DNA of 64,000 nucleotides, from contig NC_066516.1 in assembly GCF_024679095.1 (NCBI RefSeq), positions 19,362,544-19,426,543 on the forward strand, in the 5' to 3' direction. This stretch comes from Eriocheir sinensis. Its lineage: Eukaryota; Arthropoda; Malacostraca; Decapoda; Varunidae. Positions 29,863-43,157 of the stretch are shown here, in pieces. Both the position numbers and the translations under genes were made by a program. The notes under the pieces are model-generated. The model did not search any database. It had not been told where the DNA came from and saw only the letters and a program-made list of their open reading frames with translations. Every line of letters begins with the position of its first letter. The first letter of the stretch is position 1.

Positions 29863-31217
29863 TTCTTTACTGTATGCTTGTGTCTTTGTCTTTTTCCAGT
29901 CCCCCCTGCCTCGCCCTGTTATTAGGTCACAGGTTTTTGTTTTCCCCTTTTTTACTGTTGTCATTAATTTTTGCTTGCTCCTTTATCAACAGCCGTCACT
30001 TAGTTCAGTTATATTCCTTCAATTCAGCCCCCATTTGGTTCTCAGTCATCAGCCCCTTCGCCTCTTCAGTTCAGCCCACATATGGTTTTCAGTCATCAGT
30101 ACCTTCGCCTCACTCCTTCGCTGGTCTCCTTTTTCACTGTTTGATTGTTACCCTCCCCTTCACTCGCTCTTTTTCTACAAGCTTTATCCTTCCTCATCAC
30201 GTCCGATCCACTAATCTCTTTCATTTCTTCCTCTCCCTCACTTCTTCAACTGTTCTCTCTCTACGCTTCACCCTACCCCAGCACGCCCTCAACCACTAGC
30301 CCTCTCTCTTTAATTCTATCTCCTCCAAATCAACTGTTATTTCCACCATTCCCTTCCCTTCGAAACGTTTCATTCACTAACTTTCTTTCTTTCACTTTTT
30401 CCTCACTTCTCCTCACGGTCCTCGTTACCTTCACATCTGCTAAACACGCCCACCCTTCGCCTCCACCTCCCCCACCTCTACTCTTTCTCTCTCAAAGCAA
30501 GCACAAGTCACACTCATCATCTTACCTGCCTCCTTTTCAAACAGTTGTTTAGCTAAGCCTTCAGTCAGTCTTTCTTCCTATACCTCCCTCCTCTCCTCAG
30601 TCCACTCCTCCTGACGACCACTCTGCACAAAGGCTTTCAGAAAGTCCTCTGCAACCACCACCCACCGTCCGCCACCTCCACCATAACCTTAGCAGCTCCC
30701 ATGAAGGTTGAGAGTCAGCAACATTTACCGTCAGGCAGTCAGCGCTCCATGGCGGAAGGCTGAGCCACTTAGAGCGCGAGTTTCCAGTTCCATGAAAACA
30801 TTTAAAGGGGGTGTTCCAGGCTGCCGTACGCATGACTTCTGCAGAGTCGTCGCGGGCCGTGTTGCGATATTGCCGTGTTGCGTGATATCATGAGCGGCGC
30901 CGCGCTGAATATTGCATGGAAAAAAAAGTAAGGGCATGTGTGTGTGCGTGTATGTGGGGGGGGGGGGGGGTATAAGTGTGCATTTGTGTTCGTGTGTATG
31001 TGTGTGTGTATTTCGAGGTAAGTGGTGTGGGGTAGAGTTCAAGCGGCGACTTACACGTGACTGAGTGAAGTGGAAGAGCCATTTATACATGCGGAGAGGC
31101 TGGTGAATGTCATTACTGCACGGGAATTGAGCCGAAGTGCCGCTCAGGTAATGGCGGAGGAGGGAACGTGACGGGCACTCCTTGGCCTTAGTAGTTACCC
31201 CCTAAAGCATCACTGTA
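29863..31217. other. C/T-rich DNA, no gene seen
   Basis: A short two-copy repeat of CAGTCATCAG-CCTTCGCCTC with preceding TTCAGCCC lies near 30020-30110. 30945-31010 is GT-rich with a 13-base G-run. Long Ser/Phe/Leu frames reflect pyrimidine bias. Confidence 0.5.
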
Positions 31218-31438
31218 AGTTAGATAGATATATACATAGATAGATAGCTAGATAGAAAGATGGAGAGATAGAAACATAGATAGATAGATGAATGAATAAA
31301 TGGATAAACGAGATAGATAAATAGATGAATCGACGGAGATAGGTAGATGGATTTACTGATTGGTGATTGATTGATGAATAGATAGATGAACTGATAGAGC
31401 GACTGATAGAAAAATACATAATTAGAAAACGGATGGAG
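31218..31438 (+). repeat. left inverted arm, GATA-rich
   Basis: It carries TAGATAGATAG-type simple sequence plus non-simple blocks (ACTGATTGGTGATTGATTGA) that recur inverted at 32699-32929. Confidence 0.8.
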
Positions 31439-31639
31439 GCAACAGGCACTTCCTCATCAAATTAGAGGTCGGTGGTATCGCCTGCTCGAACTGATACACC
31501 AAAAAACAACAAACTGAAACTAAAAGGTGATGTTGAGGGCATATGCTATAACTAAAAACGAAGCTATATATAGTGAAGAAAAATGTTAAATGGATGGATA
31601 ATCGCTTACAGAGAAGGAAGGGTATTGAGTTCATGTACG

Positions 31640-32400
31640 TAGGAAGTTGTTTGTGGTTTAAAGGTTCAAGGTAAGGTTGGGGCATACGCTACAAAAAAAA
31701 ATGAAACTGGTAAAGAAAAAAATGCTAGTAAATGGAAGAATAATGGTCTGCAGAAAAGGAAGGATAATGAATTTAGGTACATAGAAGGTTGTTTGTTTGC
31801 GGTTACTTGTGAAGGTTCAAATTTTGGGGCATACGCTACAAAAAGACGAAACTGGTAAAGAAAAATGCAAGTAAATGGAAGGAAGGATATTGAATTCAGA
31901 TACATAGAAGGTTGTTTGTTTGCGGTTACTAGTGAAGGTTCAAAGTTTGGGGCATACGCTACAAAAAGACGAAACTGGTAAAGAAAAATGCAAGAGGTAC
32001 ATAGAAGGTTGTTTGTTTGCGGTTACTAGTGAAGGTTCAAAGTTTGGGGCATACGCTACAAAAAGACGAAAATGGTTAAGGAAATAAAAAAGCTAAATGG
32101 AAGGAAAATAATCGTTAGCAGAGAAGGAAGGACAATGAGTTCACGTAAATGGAAGGGTGTTTGTTTGTCATTGAGTAGAGGTTCAAAACAGACTCTCTAA
32201 TTCACTGGTAAATAAAAATTCTAACCGGAATAAAAGTAATCGTCAGGGTATTCAGTTCGTATACATAGAAGGTTGATTGCTAGTTATTGAGTAGAGGTTC
32301 AAAACAGAAGCTATGAATCACTGGTAAAGAAAAATGCTAACTGGGGAGATTATATTCGTCTGCAAAAAAGGAAGGATATTAAATTTATGTACGTAAAAGG
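31640..32400. repeat. tandem repeat inside the foldback-like structure, 6-7 copies
   Basis: The unit contains AGAAGGTTGTTTGTTTGCGG, GTGAAGGTTCAAAGTTTGGG, GCATACGCTACAAAAAGACG and AACTGGTAAAGAAAAATGC. Starts lie near 31648, 31789, 31911, 32009, 32156 and 32267, so unit length varies from about 98 to 147 bp. Later copies are more diverged. Confidence 0.88.
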
Positions 32401-32450
32401 CTGTTGTTGTTGTTGTTGTTGTTTTTGCTGTTGTTGTTGTTGTTTTGCAG
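32401..32450 (+). repeat. (TTG)n microsatellite
   Basis: An imperfect TTG trinucleotide run between the tandem repeats and the right arm. Confidence 0.9.
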
Positions 32451-32698
32451 ATCTTTAACACAGACGGGCTGAATCACCGGGGCAGCTTATCACCAACGCC
32501 TCACTAGCGCTCTTTAATTAAGCTCAATACTAAGCTTCCGAGTTAGCTCACCCGGGGAATCTCACAGCGTTCTAATTATTCAGTCGTGATGCAGCCGTTG
32601 AACTTGAAAACCTGTCATGTCTAAAAGCAAGTGCGTGATAGGTCCTGATGAACTGAATGTAAATAAGTATAAGTCATGAACTGCAGGGTGAAAACTGA

Positions 32699-32929
32699 CT
32701 CCATCCGATTTTTTTAATTATGTATCTTTCTATCAGTCGATGTATCAGTTCATCTATCTATTCATCAATCAATCACCAATCAGTAAATCTATCAACCTAT
32801 CTCCGTCAGTTTTGCCCATCTATCAATTCATCTATTTATCTATCTCCTCTATCCATTTATTCATTCATCTTTCTATCTATGTTTCTATCTCTCTCTCTCC
32901 ATCTTTCTATCTACCTGTCTATCTAACTA
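32699..32929 (-). repeat. right inverted arm, TATC-rich on plus
   Basis: Reverse complement of the left arm at 31218-31438, with small insertions and deletions. Confidence 0.8.
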
Positions 32930-33949
32930 TTTCTTTGTAATTGTCTGTCCTATCTAATTAACCATCCCTCTTCCTGTCTACTTACACCTGAGAGCAACTC
33001 CCGTGAGGCTCAGACAATTAAGCGGCAATGAGACCATAGCGGCGAGTTGTGTTAATTGCAGGTGCATTAGCGGCCCGCCAGGTGACTGTCCGGGAGAGGG
33101 GGAAGGTGGGAGGGAGATACGAGGAAGGGAGGGAACGGAAGGCTGAACGTAGTAGGATAACGACTGGACCTTTACCCCTTCCACCCCAGTCCACGGTAGG
33201 AACACGCCACATCTTAATTAATCAGGGAATGTGATCTTTTAAGCCCCCTGCGTGTGGTGTCTCGTGTAAGTGTAATCCATAAATCCGCTCCTTGCCTCGC
33301 CTAGAACGGGGGAGTATCAAGACCCCTCAGGATTGTACTAGATTTTGTGGGTGACCTTTTCTTCTATTTTACTTAGTGGGAGCAGCGTTTTGCAGGCATA
33401 TCCATTTACACTAGTCCGTTTCCCTCAACAAAAACAAAGTCTCCAGTTCGTGTTCCTGGTTTCACCCCGCATGCCAGAAACAAGGCTATCACGCTCTCCC
33501 TTCCCTCGCCCTTCACACTTACACTTTATTGAAAATCTGCTCTGCGACTCATGTTTTATCTATGCGTTTGATCAGAGTCACCCCTTCAGCGCCCTGTTTC
33601 TATTCCCTGTTCCTTGCCGCCTGGTTAATCTGAACATGTGCAAACTAGATGTGATTTCCGCGGCATCAGAACCTGTATAATTTGTTCCTGAAAGTACAAA
33701 AAAAAATGATAATCAGGGAAACCACTCCTAATATACATCTGCTCATAACAATCTACATACGAGGATCTTAATGAATCCTAACGAGGCAAGTTTTCCCAGA
33801 GACGAGCATTAGATTTTATTTTTGAGAAGAGAGGAAAGTCGCAAGAAGTTATTCCACGCTGATAAAAGTTAGAACCTCGCCCACTCATCGCCGCCCCTTC
33901 AACTCCACCGCTCCTTGCTTTCCTTTGCCTCTTTTCTCTGCCTTTTCTC
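32930..33949. other. no gene seen
   Basis: Unique-looking, moderately GC sequence near 33000-33340 gives way to AT-rich DNA. No exon-like frame is supported. Confidence 0.45.
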
Positions 33950-34436
33950 CCTCCTTATTAGGTTGCCCGCACTCCCTCTATTACCCTACCTTCCTTCCCT
34001 CTCCATGACGCTGCCTACTTTCTACTCCACCTTTCTTCCCTCTCCACTCTTCCACTTTCATTCTACTCTACGTGGCTGCCTATTTTTCCTCCTCTCCTCC
34101 ACTTTTCCGCTCCTCCATCCACTGCCTAATTTCCTTCCACCACTCCAGATTTCCTTCCTACTCCACGCTGCCTTCTCTCCATCACTCCACTTTCCTTCCC
34201 TCTCCATTACGCTCCCTTATCTCCCTCCACCCCTGCACATTCCTCCTTTCTGTATCACGCTCTCCACTCTCCCTCCACCCCTCCACTTTCTTTCCCTCTC
34301 CATCACATTGTCTATGCTTTCCCAACCCCACTCCACTTTTCCTACCACTCCACCATGCTGCCTTCTCTCCCTCCACCTCTCCACCTTTCCTCCCACTCCA
34401 TCACACTGCCTTCTCTCCCTCCTACTTAACCTTTTC
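33950..34436. repeat. degenerate C/T-rich minisatellite
   Basis: Phrases like CTCCACTTTCCTTCCCTCTC and CCATCACGCTGCCTTCTCTC recur at roughly 40-60 bp spacing with much divergence. The long Ser/Pro/Leu/His plus-strand frame here is repeat-derived. Confidence 0.6.
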
Positions 34437-35339
<903 letters not shown>

Positions 35340-35560
35340 GTATATTTGAGAGGAACAGTTAACGGTAAAAGTTAATTGTAAAAGGTATAGAAGAGGTGTA
35401 TGCCATAGATGAACGGTGAACAAAAGGTGTATGTTTGAGGGGGACAGTTAGTGGTAAAAGTTAATGGTAAAAGGTATAGAAGAGGTGTATGCCATAGATG
35501 GAGGATGAAAAAAAAGGTGTATGTTTGAGGGGCATTGGACAGGTAATGGAAGAAGGTGCA
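35340..35560. repeat. about 89-bp tandem repeat, 2.5 copies
   Basis: GACAGTTA-GGTAAAAGTTAAT and AGAAGAGGTGTATGCCATAG recur about 89 bp apart, followed by GGTGTATGTTTGAGGGG. Confidence 0.8.
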
Positions 35561-35967
35561 TTGTAAGGAGGGAGAGATATATGACTTTGAGGAGAGTTCA
35601 GACGGGACACAAGACTAAAATGACTGACTGAGCGGGGAAAAGGTAACATGTGTGACTTGGAAGAGAGTTGAGAAGAAGGGATGCATGACTAAAACGAGTT
35701 ACTGTCCAGGTTAAAGAGGTATTGCAGGGAGGGGGGGGGGGGGGGAATGTATAACTTTGAGAAGAGTTAATAAGGAATGCCTGACTAAAACGACTGACTG
35801 AACAGCCAAACAGATAATGCCAAAAATTGTATAACCGTAAGGGACAGTGAGGAAGTAACGGAAGGTGCATGGCTGAGGACAGTACAGAAATAATGAAAAA
35901 AAGGTGTGAGACTAAGGCGGATAGTGAACAAATAGAAAAAGGTGTATCACTCAGAGAGACGATGAGG

Positions 35968-36380
35968 AGATGACGATATAAGTCTGACCTGACGGAGAGT
36001 TGAGAAATAAAAGAAAAGACGTGTGGGTGAGAGGTAATGTCGACAGGTAATGGCAAAAGGTAGACGAATGGTTGAGAGGTAGTGAGAAAAGTTGATAAAA
36101 AGAGGACGATAGAAGTCTGACCTGATGGAGAGTTGAGAAATAAAAGAAAAGACGTGTGGGTAAGAGGGAATGTCAACAACTAATGGCAAAAGGTAGACGA
36201 ATGGTTGAGAAGCAGTGAGAAAAGTTGATAAAAGGAGGACGGTAGAAGTCTGACCTGACGGAGAATTGAGAAATGAAAGAAAAGACGTGGGTAAGAGGGA
36301 ATGTCGACAACTAATAACAAAACGTAGACGAATAGCGGAAAGGCAGTGAAAAAAGGTGATAAAAAGCTTGTAACTGGATG
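35968..36380. repeat. 133-bp tandem repeat, three copies
   Basis: AGAAGTCTGACCTGA-GGAGAG or its equivalent occurs near 35979, 36112 and 36246. Each is followed by TTGAGAAATAAAAGAAAAGA, CGTGTGGGTAAGAGGGAATG and GGCAAAAGGTAGACGAATGG. Minus-strand frames of Ser/Leu/Phe-rich sequence come from this array. Confidence 0.9.
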
Positions 36381-36937
36381 GAGGGTTGAGAGGCGATGCA
36401 GAATTAAAGCGACCGATCAGTGGACAGGTAGGAACTAAAGGTGTATGGTTGGAAGGCAGGTTGAGGAATGATGCATGCTTGAAAGTACTGAAGGAAGGAC
36501 GGCTGATAACAGAGAATAAGGCTGCAGAAGTCAAACGATTTTCCTTCCTAATTCCTATACTCATTCTCTCTGCCACATTGAATCAAAGAACCAAACTATA
36601 CACTATTTTTCCCTCCTGCAGAAATACCTTTTGCAGATTTCTTATATCCTTATGCATCCTAGATTAAATTTCGGTAGCTTTTACATTTCTTTCATCTTTT
36701 CGGCAAAGCACAAACACACCTTTTTACCTTGTCCAACCATACCGTTTACTCAGTTCGTACTCCGCCGCGGCTCTGTAAACACTCGTGAAAAGAACTTCCA
36801 TTCCCCTGCGCCGGCCACTCACGCGCCCCCTGACTTGTGTGACCCCGCCGCACACACCAGCCCTCGCTCACGCCTGACACGCACCATAAACTTACGGCAC
36901 CTTTTTTACACTGTCTCCTGGGTCTTAAAGTCGATCT

Positions 36938-36986
<49 letters not shown>

Positions 36987-39856
36987 TGATCACTACTCTC
37001 CTTGATTGTAGATGAACTAAAAGGAAAATTAATAACAGCACATTTTACTAATAATGTGAAAGGTTTGGTATCGGGTTCAGCAGTGAAACAATAAGTAACG
37101 ACAGTGAAATGAATATTGCACAGGTTAATATCTTTAAAACCATATACATGTTGAGAATGTATTAATATGAAGCTATTTGAAAAGGGAAGAACTCGGGCTG
37201 GGATTTATTATATTGATTTGAGGGGGTAATGTGGAAACGGCAGTGGATTACAAATATCTTTAAGTGTTATTTAACTATGATGAAAGGCCTAGGAGAAGCC
37301 GACCGGAACTCGTGCAGTCAGCATCGATTTACACGAATAGAAAATTTGACCCGCCAACAGAACTAAAAACTGAGCCGTTGCAACACAGTCCTGCCTGGTG
37401 TGTTGTCTGGCTGTGGTGCGTCGGGTCATTGTGTATTTACGGAATTGGATGTTTTATGTAGTTGTTGAATACTGTAATGCTGGGCTGGGTGAACATTATA
37501 ATACTTGCAGGTGTGTTACTAAAAGGGAACTTTGGGAAAACACGAACAACTTTTTCTTAAAACTGTGTATCAGTGCTTGGAGTACAGCGCCTTACACTTA
37601 ACCTTGGCTACGGGAGACAAGGTCTGTTCTTAGTAACCGTGGCTTGTCGTGGATGTGGCCAGACATTCTTAATTCAGTATGATTGAAAAAAAAAAAAAAA
37701 AAGCGAAACAAAATATTAAAGATCATCGGACTTCAGTTTGGTATGGTATCATTGAAACGAAATCTCCCTGTCTCTGTACTGTCTCCACCCACGGCCTCGT
37801 TTCCCAGGGATGTCTCCACCCACGGTCTTGTGTCCCAGGGATGTCTCCTCTTTTCGTGCTGCGGACGAACACGCCGAAACACACGAGACACGCTCCACTG
37901 CGGAAGATACCTGTACCTACACCTGTCGAGCAGCCTTATTAATTAGCCTGTGTCCGGGGACGCAACGCCTGTTTCCTCATCGACCCAGATTGACTGGAAT
38001 TACTTATATAACCCGAGCGCCTGCTTTTTAGGAGTGATCAAAAGATCTCGCTGGCTTTGATTGTTCGTCAGGGCATCTTTCTTTCTAATTGTGGGTGATC
38101 TTTAAGAAAATAAATATGTTGAGCTTCGTCTGTTAAAAGATGCAATGTGACTGACGCTGGGAGGTTCTTTAGGTCAGTTTGATATATTTTTCACTTGCAA
38201 TGATAAAAAAAAAAGTTATTTACTGTAGAAAATTACTGAGGAAAGAGCAACATCTATTCATTATAATCACTGAAGATAAAATATGATTCATTAACAATTC
38301 TTGAGGCAGGCGCGACATTATCCGGATGTTGCGTGTTCGAGGGAGACACACGCAACAAGTGACAGTCCGGCCCGCAAAAAGTCCGCCGCTGCTGCCCCGC
38401 CGCCGCGCTATGGCTCAGTTATATTCTTAAAGCGTCCATGTCAATCATAAACTTTTTTTCTGTCAGACCTGAGTCCTCACCTTTACGGGAGAGGACAAAG
38501 GTCACACCACTCACACAAAGTTGTCCTCAGTTCTTGTTATCGCTTAGCAGTTCATGGGCATCAGTTTATTCATTTAGCGCCAGGGCTTGTGGAGAGGAGC
38601 AGTAGCAATTACAGGAATGGCGGGAGGAACGCCCCACTCCGAGGGTTCGCTGAACAGAGACACAAGGCATCGGTTGCCTCCTGACGACTGCATGGGCGGC
38701 GAGCGGTGCACCCCAACGTGGCACAGCCTCGCACCTTTAACACACCCGAGCCGCCCTTGACAGGAGGGTCGCTGCCCCTCTCACCTCCGGGAGGCTGAGG
38801 ATCTAATATTTAATTGACGTTATTTTGGGAGAAAGCCTGACATCGAGGCGCTCTAGACCCGGCCCGCACGTTCCGTCAGGCACCCAGAGAATGTGAGGCT
38901 CCTGGACGCCCCGGCGACGCGGGATTACGGGGACGTTGCTGCAGAAGGGAAAAAAATTTAAAGCACACACTCGTTATTGTCTGACTTATGGAACTCCGGC
39001 AACACCTGTGACTTTCCTGTTGTTGATTCCTCAAGGTGGATATTTCCATCTAAAGTAAAGAAGACAATACTATTAGCGTTATTGTTTGCCTTGTATGGAC
39101 CTTCTGCGATATCTACGACTTAGATAATTTTGGTGTTTAAAGAAAATAGTTTTGCATTCGTCCTGGAAGGAAAAACACAAATCTTCGCAAGGACATATTC
39201 GTAATTGTTTGCCTCGTGTGCGTCCTCTGCAGCAGTGAGGTGGTGACCCTGATGCTGTTGGTTACATAGTTTTCAAGCTCAGGTTCTACGTGTCATGATA
39301 TTGTTTGGACGATGTATATACGCCGACTGAAAATTACTTGTATTATCTTAACCTTGCCCGGTACCTTGCCCGCACCACAGCGATCACCAGGATAAATGAT
39401 GAACACTCGTTTTTTTTCCATTCACCTCGTGTCACTCGATGTTCCGTCCTGCAGTCACTAATTCGTAACATCTACTCCCTGCCCTGCCACGTACTGGTGC
39501 AGTGTGTCGTAGCCATGGACTCCGCCACTACTCAGATCTACGTACATATAGTTTTCCTTGCTTCTTGACTCTGAAATCTTACATGACAGGGAAACATGTC
39601 CGCTAGCGTGCAGATGACAGTCACAGTGAATTGCATGATATGATAATTTCTACAGAAGTTTGGGGTTTAGTTAACTCCTCTCTTCCATCCTTTCATATGG
39701 TTGAATGTAAAGGTAAACTGCTATACATCCAACCACAGGAAGATCTTGGAACACTGACGTATTCACTAACATTTTTAATAGTGATTTTATGTAATGAAGT
39801 GACTGGAACATGAGACAAATGCTTATAGTTTTCTGTCGATATTCCTCCTCCCGAAG
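36381..39856. other. long stretch without a recognised gene
   Basis: It contains (CA)n at 36940-36984, an A-run near 37686, two adjacent copies of a TCTCCACCCACGG-CT-GT-TCCCAGGGATG unit at about 37778-37850, and a GC-richer patch at 38330-38940. I looked here on minus for cyclase-domain exons of the upstream gene and recognised none. Confidence 0.45.
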
Positions 39857-39980
39857 TTGACCTCTCTTTCGGCTACCTCTTTTGATTCTTTTTTAGGAGC
39901 AGCGAGTAGCGGGCTTTTTTTTTTCATTATTGTTTCCTTTTTTGTGCCCTTGAGTTGTTTCCTTTGTTGTAAAAAAAAAA
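39857..39980 (+). mobile_element. dispersed SINE-like repeat, copy 2
   Basis: It contains TTGACCTCTCTTTCGGCTAC, then AGGAGCAGCGAGTAGCGGGC, a T-run, and TGTGCCCTTGAGTTGTTTCC, ending in a 12-base A-run. It matches 8874-8988 in order and orientation. An inverted partial copy lies at 40858-40925. The A-tail suggests retroposition. Confidence 0.65.
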
Positions 39981-40579
39981 AATTCCATTGAAGGGCACGA
40001 GTCTGTTCATCCCTCTCTTCCATATCATTTGGTCCCATTTGTATTCCTTTATTACTTGCACTACAGTTGTCACCAGTATTGTTGCACCTTTTATTGATAT
40101 TGAAAACCTGCCATTAAGCGTAAATTGCAGAGCTGAATTGCCAATAAATTTTCATCCCACACACGTTTGTAATTTCAGATTTTCTGTATCATTTGGTGAG
40201 GGAACAGCAAATATGTCTGTCTGGCACTTAAAACAGCAACTCAAACAGTAGAATTACGGCACCTTTGGGACATTTTACTTTCCTTTCACACTTTTATGAG
40301 AGGTCGTTCCCAGATGTAGACCCGTGAAAACATACGCATGTCCTAAATGACGAATAAAAAAAGATCTAGAGATTCGACGAGTCATTGGGATCAGAAATCT
40401 TAATGACTCTTGAAGCCCTCCAGCTGCTGCGTCTGTGTTTGCTGGGAGGTATAACACAGGTGGAGGATTATTGCTACACCCTCAGAAGACACGATGAAAA
40501 GCGCGTGGCTACTTTAGACTATTTATACTATGGTCTCCCTCCCCCATCCTCTCACTAACCTAATCCCCAGGGTACTCAC

Positions 40580-40735
40580 GTTGCGCGGACATGGCCTCGT
40601 TCTTGACGTAGAAGGCGCCCATTCTGTAGATGATCTCGTGGACGATGACGGCGAAGGAGTACACGTCCGCCTTCTGCGTCCCTTCGGCGGGCGGGTCCGG
40701 GTGACGCAGGATCTCCGGGGCCGTCCAGAGCTTCC
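40580..40735 (-). CDS. receptor guanylate cyclase exon: kinase homology C-lobe
   Basis: Acceptor CTCCTCAG (40737-40736) and donor AAC then GTGAGT (from 40579). It enters in phase 1, completing an Arg codon, and leaves with one base. Residues 276-326 begin KLWTAPEILR, the LWTAPE block conserved in receptor guanylate cyclases and equivalent to the kinase APE motif. Then come GTQKADVYSFAVIVHEI, the helix around the conserved Asp of subdomain IX, and YRMGAFYV. The next exon, expected to finish the kinase-like lobe and start the dimerisation helix, was not found below this point. Confidence 0.96.
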
Positions 40736-40857
40736 CTGAGGAGACGGAGGCGGCGGTGAGGGAGGCGAGACGAGATGGCACGAAAGTAATTTGTGGTGAG
40801 AAGGATGAATGATGTTTTTTTATGTGTAAGAGACTGACCAAAGGCACGGCAAATATA

Positions 40858-40925
40858 TAAAAAAACAACAACAAAACAAAAAAAAAGCCCGCATGACGCT
40901 GCTCCCGAAAAGAATACAAACACCA
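40858..40925 (-). mobile_element. dispersed SINE-like repeat, inverted fragment in an intron-flanking frame
   Basis: Read on minus it gives GTATTCTTTTCGGGAGCAGC, then GTCATGCGGGC and a T-run. This matches the centre of the copy at 39857-39980 in opposite orientation. It lies in the intron between the last two exons found. Confidence 0.6.
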
Positions 40926-41435
40926 GAATAGTCCAGTTTAGCTCGTCAAGTTCAGTTCTCAGAGGCGTCTTTGTGTCACGGTGGACTGCATGAGGTGACA
41001 CATTGTGGAACTGGTGATTAGTTAAACGATGAGTCATTTGAGATAAACGGTGCGTAATTTGAGGTGATAATGTGAGTAATTTGAACTTTTACTGTGTCAT
41101 CTAATACCTTTTTTGTTATGTATCTCTTATGGAGCTTGTAAGATGGTTTCCCACTGAGCTCCACAGGCACTTGAACGCTGTCTCCCAATACACAAGTGAA
41201 GCTGCTGTCTAGACTGAGATGCCAAAACTATCGGATCGTCACAGCCTCTGTCATTAACCTCTCCGATCGCTTGTATCTTTAAGGAATCTCCATTCTTTTG
41301 AAAATGATTATAACGTAGGATGGTCAAGATATTACATTTAAATATATTAATTACATTTAGATTTTGTTCTTCGGGCCAGCCTTCGCCTCTCATGCAGCAG
41401 CCTACGAGAACATTACCCAATGGACTGTTACTCAC

Positions 41436-41598
41436 TTTTCCAGTACACGTGGTGGTCCGGGGACTGACCCTCCCTCTCCCTGAGGCTGTGAAGTCCAAAG
41501 TCGGTGAGTTTGAGGACGAAGCGGGAGTCCACTACACAGTTGCTAGACTTGAGGTTGCCGTGGGTCCGCAGCTCGCTGGAGTGCAGGAAGGCCATGCC
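41436..41598 (-). CDS. receptor guanylate cyclase exon: pseudo-catalytic loop and DFG region
   Basis: Acceptor CCGCAG (41600-41599), donor AAAA then GTGAGT (from 41435). It enters in phase 0 and leaves with one base. Residues 221-274 start [20 protein letters not shown]. The catalytic-loop HRD is replaced by HGN (N235), the standard substitution in receptor guanylate cyclase kinase-like domains. [10 protein letters not shown] keeps the DFG Asp (D253). [11 protein letters not shown] between them is also typical of the family. The domain is therefore expected to regulate rather than phosphorylate. Confidence 0.97.
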
Positions 41599-41880
41599 CT
41601 GCGGGGACATGAGGCTCAGTACACACGACACAAGGAAGACACGAAGGTACACTCGTGGTTCATACTCATATAATCTCCACAAACACGTCATGAATTCTTA
41701 AAACATCTTAAAACGCGCTTCACACTCTTAAAACCCAAAGCAAGTACGTCACAAACTCAAAACCTAAACGGGGAATGTCACACTTACTCAAACCATAAGA
41801 AAGCGTCACACCGCACACAGCAGAAGCACGTCAAAGGCTCATAAATTCTAACCAACACGTCACACACTTTTATAACCTTA

Positions 41881-42104
41881 ACAAGTACATCACATGCTCT
41901 TAAAGCCTCAACAACCACGTCACACACTTTTATAACCTCAGTAAACATAAACTCACTCGAACAACCTGACAACCTGAATCCACATCACACCTAAAAACGA
42001 GCAAAGCATCACAGTAAATATCGTCAAACTTAGTAAGCACATGACACTGTTTAACATACTAAGAATACGTCAAAAACTCTTAAACACCCTTAAAAGCTTG
42101 TATT
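41881..42104. repeat. duplicated intronic block, copy A
   Basis: About 224 bp starting CAAGTACATCACATGCTCTT matches 43522-43745 nearly base for base, with small substitutions and indels. The two copies lie in the introns on either side of the exon 43158-43337, in direct orientation. Confidence 0.92.
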
Positions 42105-42524
42105 TCATTTTACAACTTGATCGTACAGGAAAATATTACATAGCATTAAAATTTCATACTCACCAACACTCAAGCTTCATTAATAATAATATCGTTTGAA
42201 TAATGTGCAGCCGTGGAACAATTATTGCTTGTTTCACGGTCGTTTGATCTCCCCGCTTATTGTAACAACTGAAAGGGTTTGGCGAGGCGCGGCTGGCGAA
42301 CAATGCTAGGCCATTAATAACGAGGCTCGGCTCAACGCTAGTACTGTTGCATCGCTGTCCTTGTCCTGAATAGCGAGAGATCTGCTACTGACGCCCCTTT
42401 GTCCCTTCGCAACATTAACACGCCCGTACCCCAGCTTTGCCGCATCCCCAGAGCGCTCCAGGCCCCAGCAAACCCTACACCCGAGCAACATCATGGTCCC
42501 AGTCTAAAAAAGCTCCTCTTCATC

Positions 42525-42790
42525 GCCTTAGTACGCTCATGACCCTAGTATCTTCATGGCTTTGGTACGCTCATGACCGTAGTATTTCTATGGCTTTGGT
42601 ACGCTCATGACCCTAGTATCTTCATGGCTTTGGTACGCTGATGACCCTAGTATTTCTATGGCTTTGGTACGCTCAAGACCCTAGTATCTTCATGGCTCTG
42701 GTACGCTCATGACTCAAATATCTTTATGGCTTTTGTACGCTCATGACCCAAATATCTTCATGGCTGTGGTACGCTCATGACCCAAACATC
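42525..42790. repeat. 34-bp minisatellite in an intron, 7-8 copies
   Basis: The unit is TACGCTCATGACCCTAGTAT plus CTTCATGGCTTTGG. Later copies change CCTAGTATC to CCAAATATC, and alternating copies read TTTCTATGG. It is in the intron between exons 43158-43337 and 41436-41598. Confidence 0.93.
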
Positions 42791-43157
42791 GCCAAGGCCT
42801 CAGCACACCTCACAAGGATTCTCAAGGGCCCAGAACGTTTATGGCCCCAGCAAACCTCAGGTCCAGCGTTGCCAAACTATCGTACTCATTACATTGCATT
42901 TTCGTTGTTTCTGGCAGATAACTCTAGCAATAAAAGAACGAAAACCATCAATATTTAACCGTTTTAACGATAACTGTAATTTTCTATCGTTATTTGTGTG
43001 GTTACGACAGTCTTGGAGCCTAAAAATGATAGATGCAGTGTTCAGATTACGACAATTTGGCAACGCTGCTCAGGTCCCCGCAAACCCTCGGACTTAAGGC
43101 TCAGACACCAACAAACCACTGAGGGCGGCGAGGGTCTGGGTGGCCTTGCTCCCTCAC

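Larger units (their letters stand above)
31218..32929. mobile_element. foldback-like structure with about 220-230 bp inverted arms
   Basis: The left arm (31218-31438) and the reverse complement of the right arm (32699-32929) align along their lengths. Both share TTTACTGATTGGTGATTGAT, GAATAGATAGATGAACTGAT, GAATGAATAAATGGATA and the inner ends CATAATTA...CGGATGGAG. The interior of about 1.26 kb holds tandem repeats and (TTG)n but no open frame. This layout resembles foldback transposons. No target duplication was found. An inverted duplication of GATA-rich DNA is the alternative, but the shared non-GATA segments argue against pure simple-repeat convergence. Confidence 0.72.
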
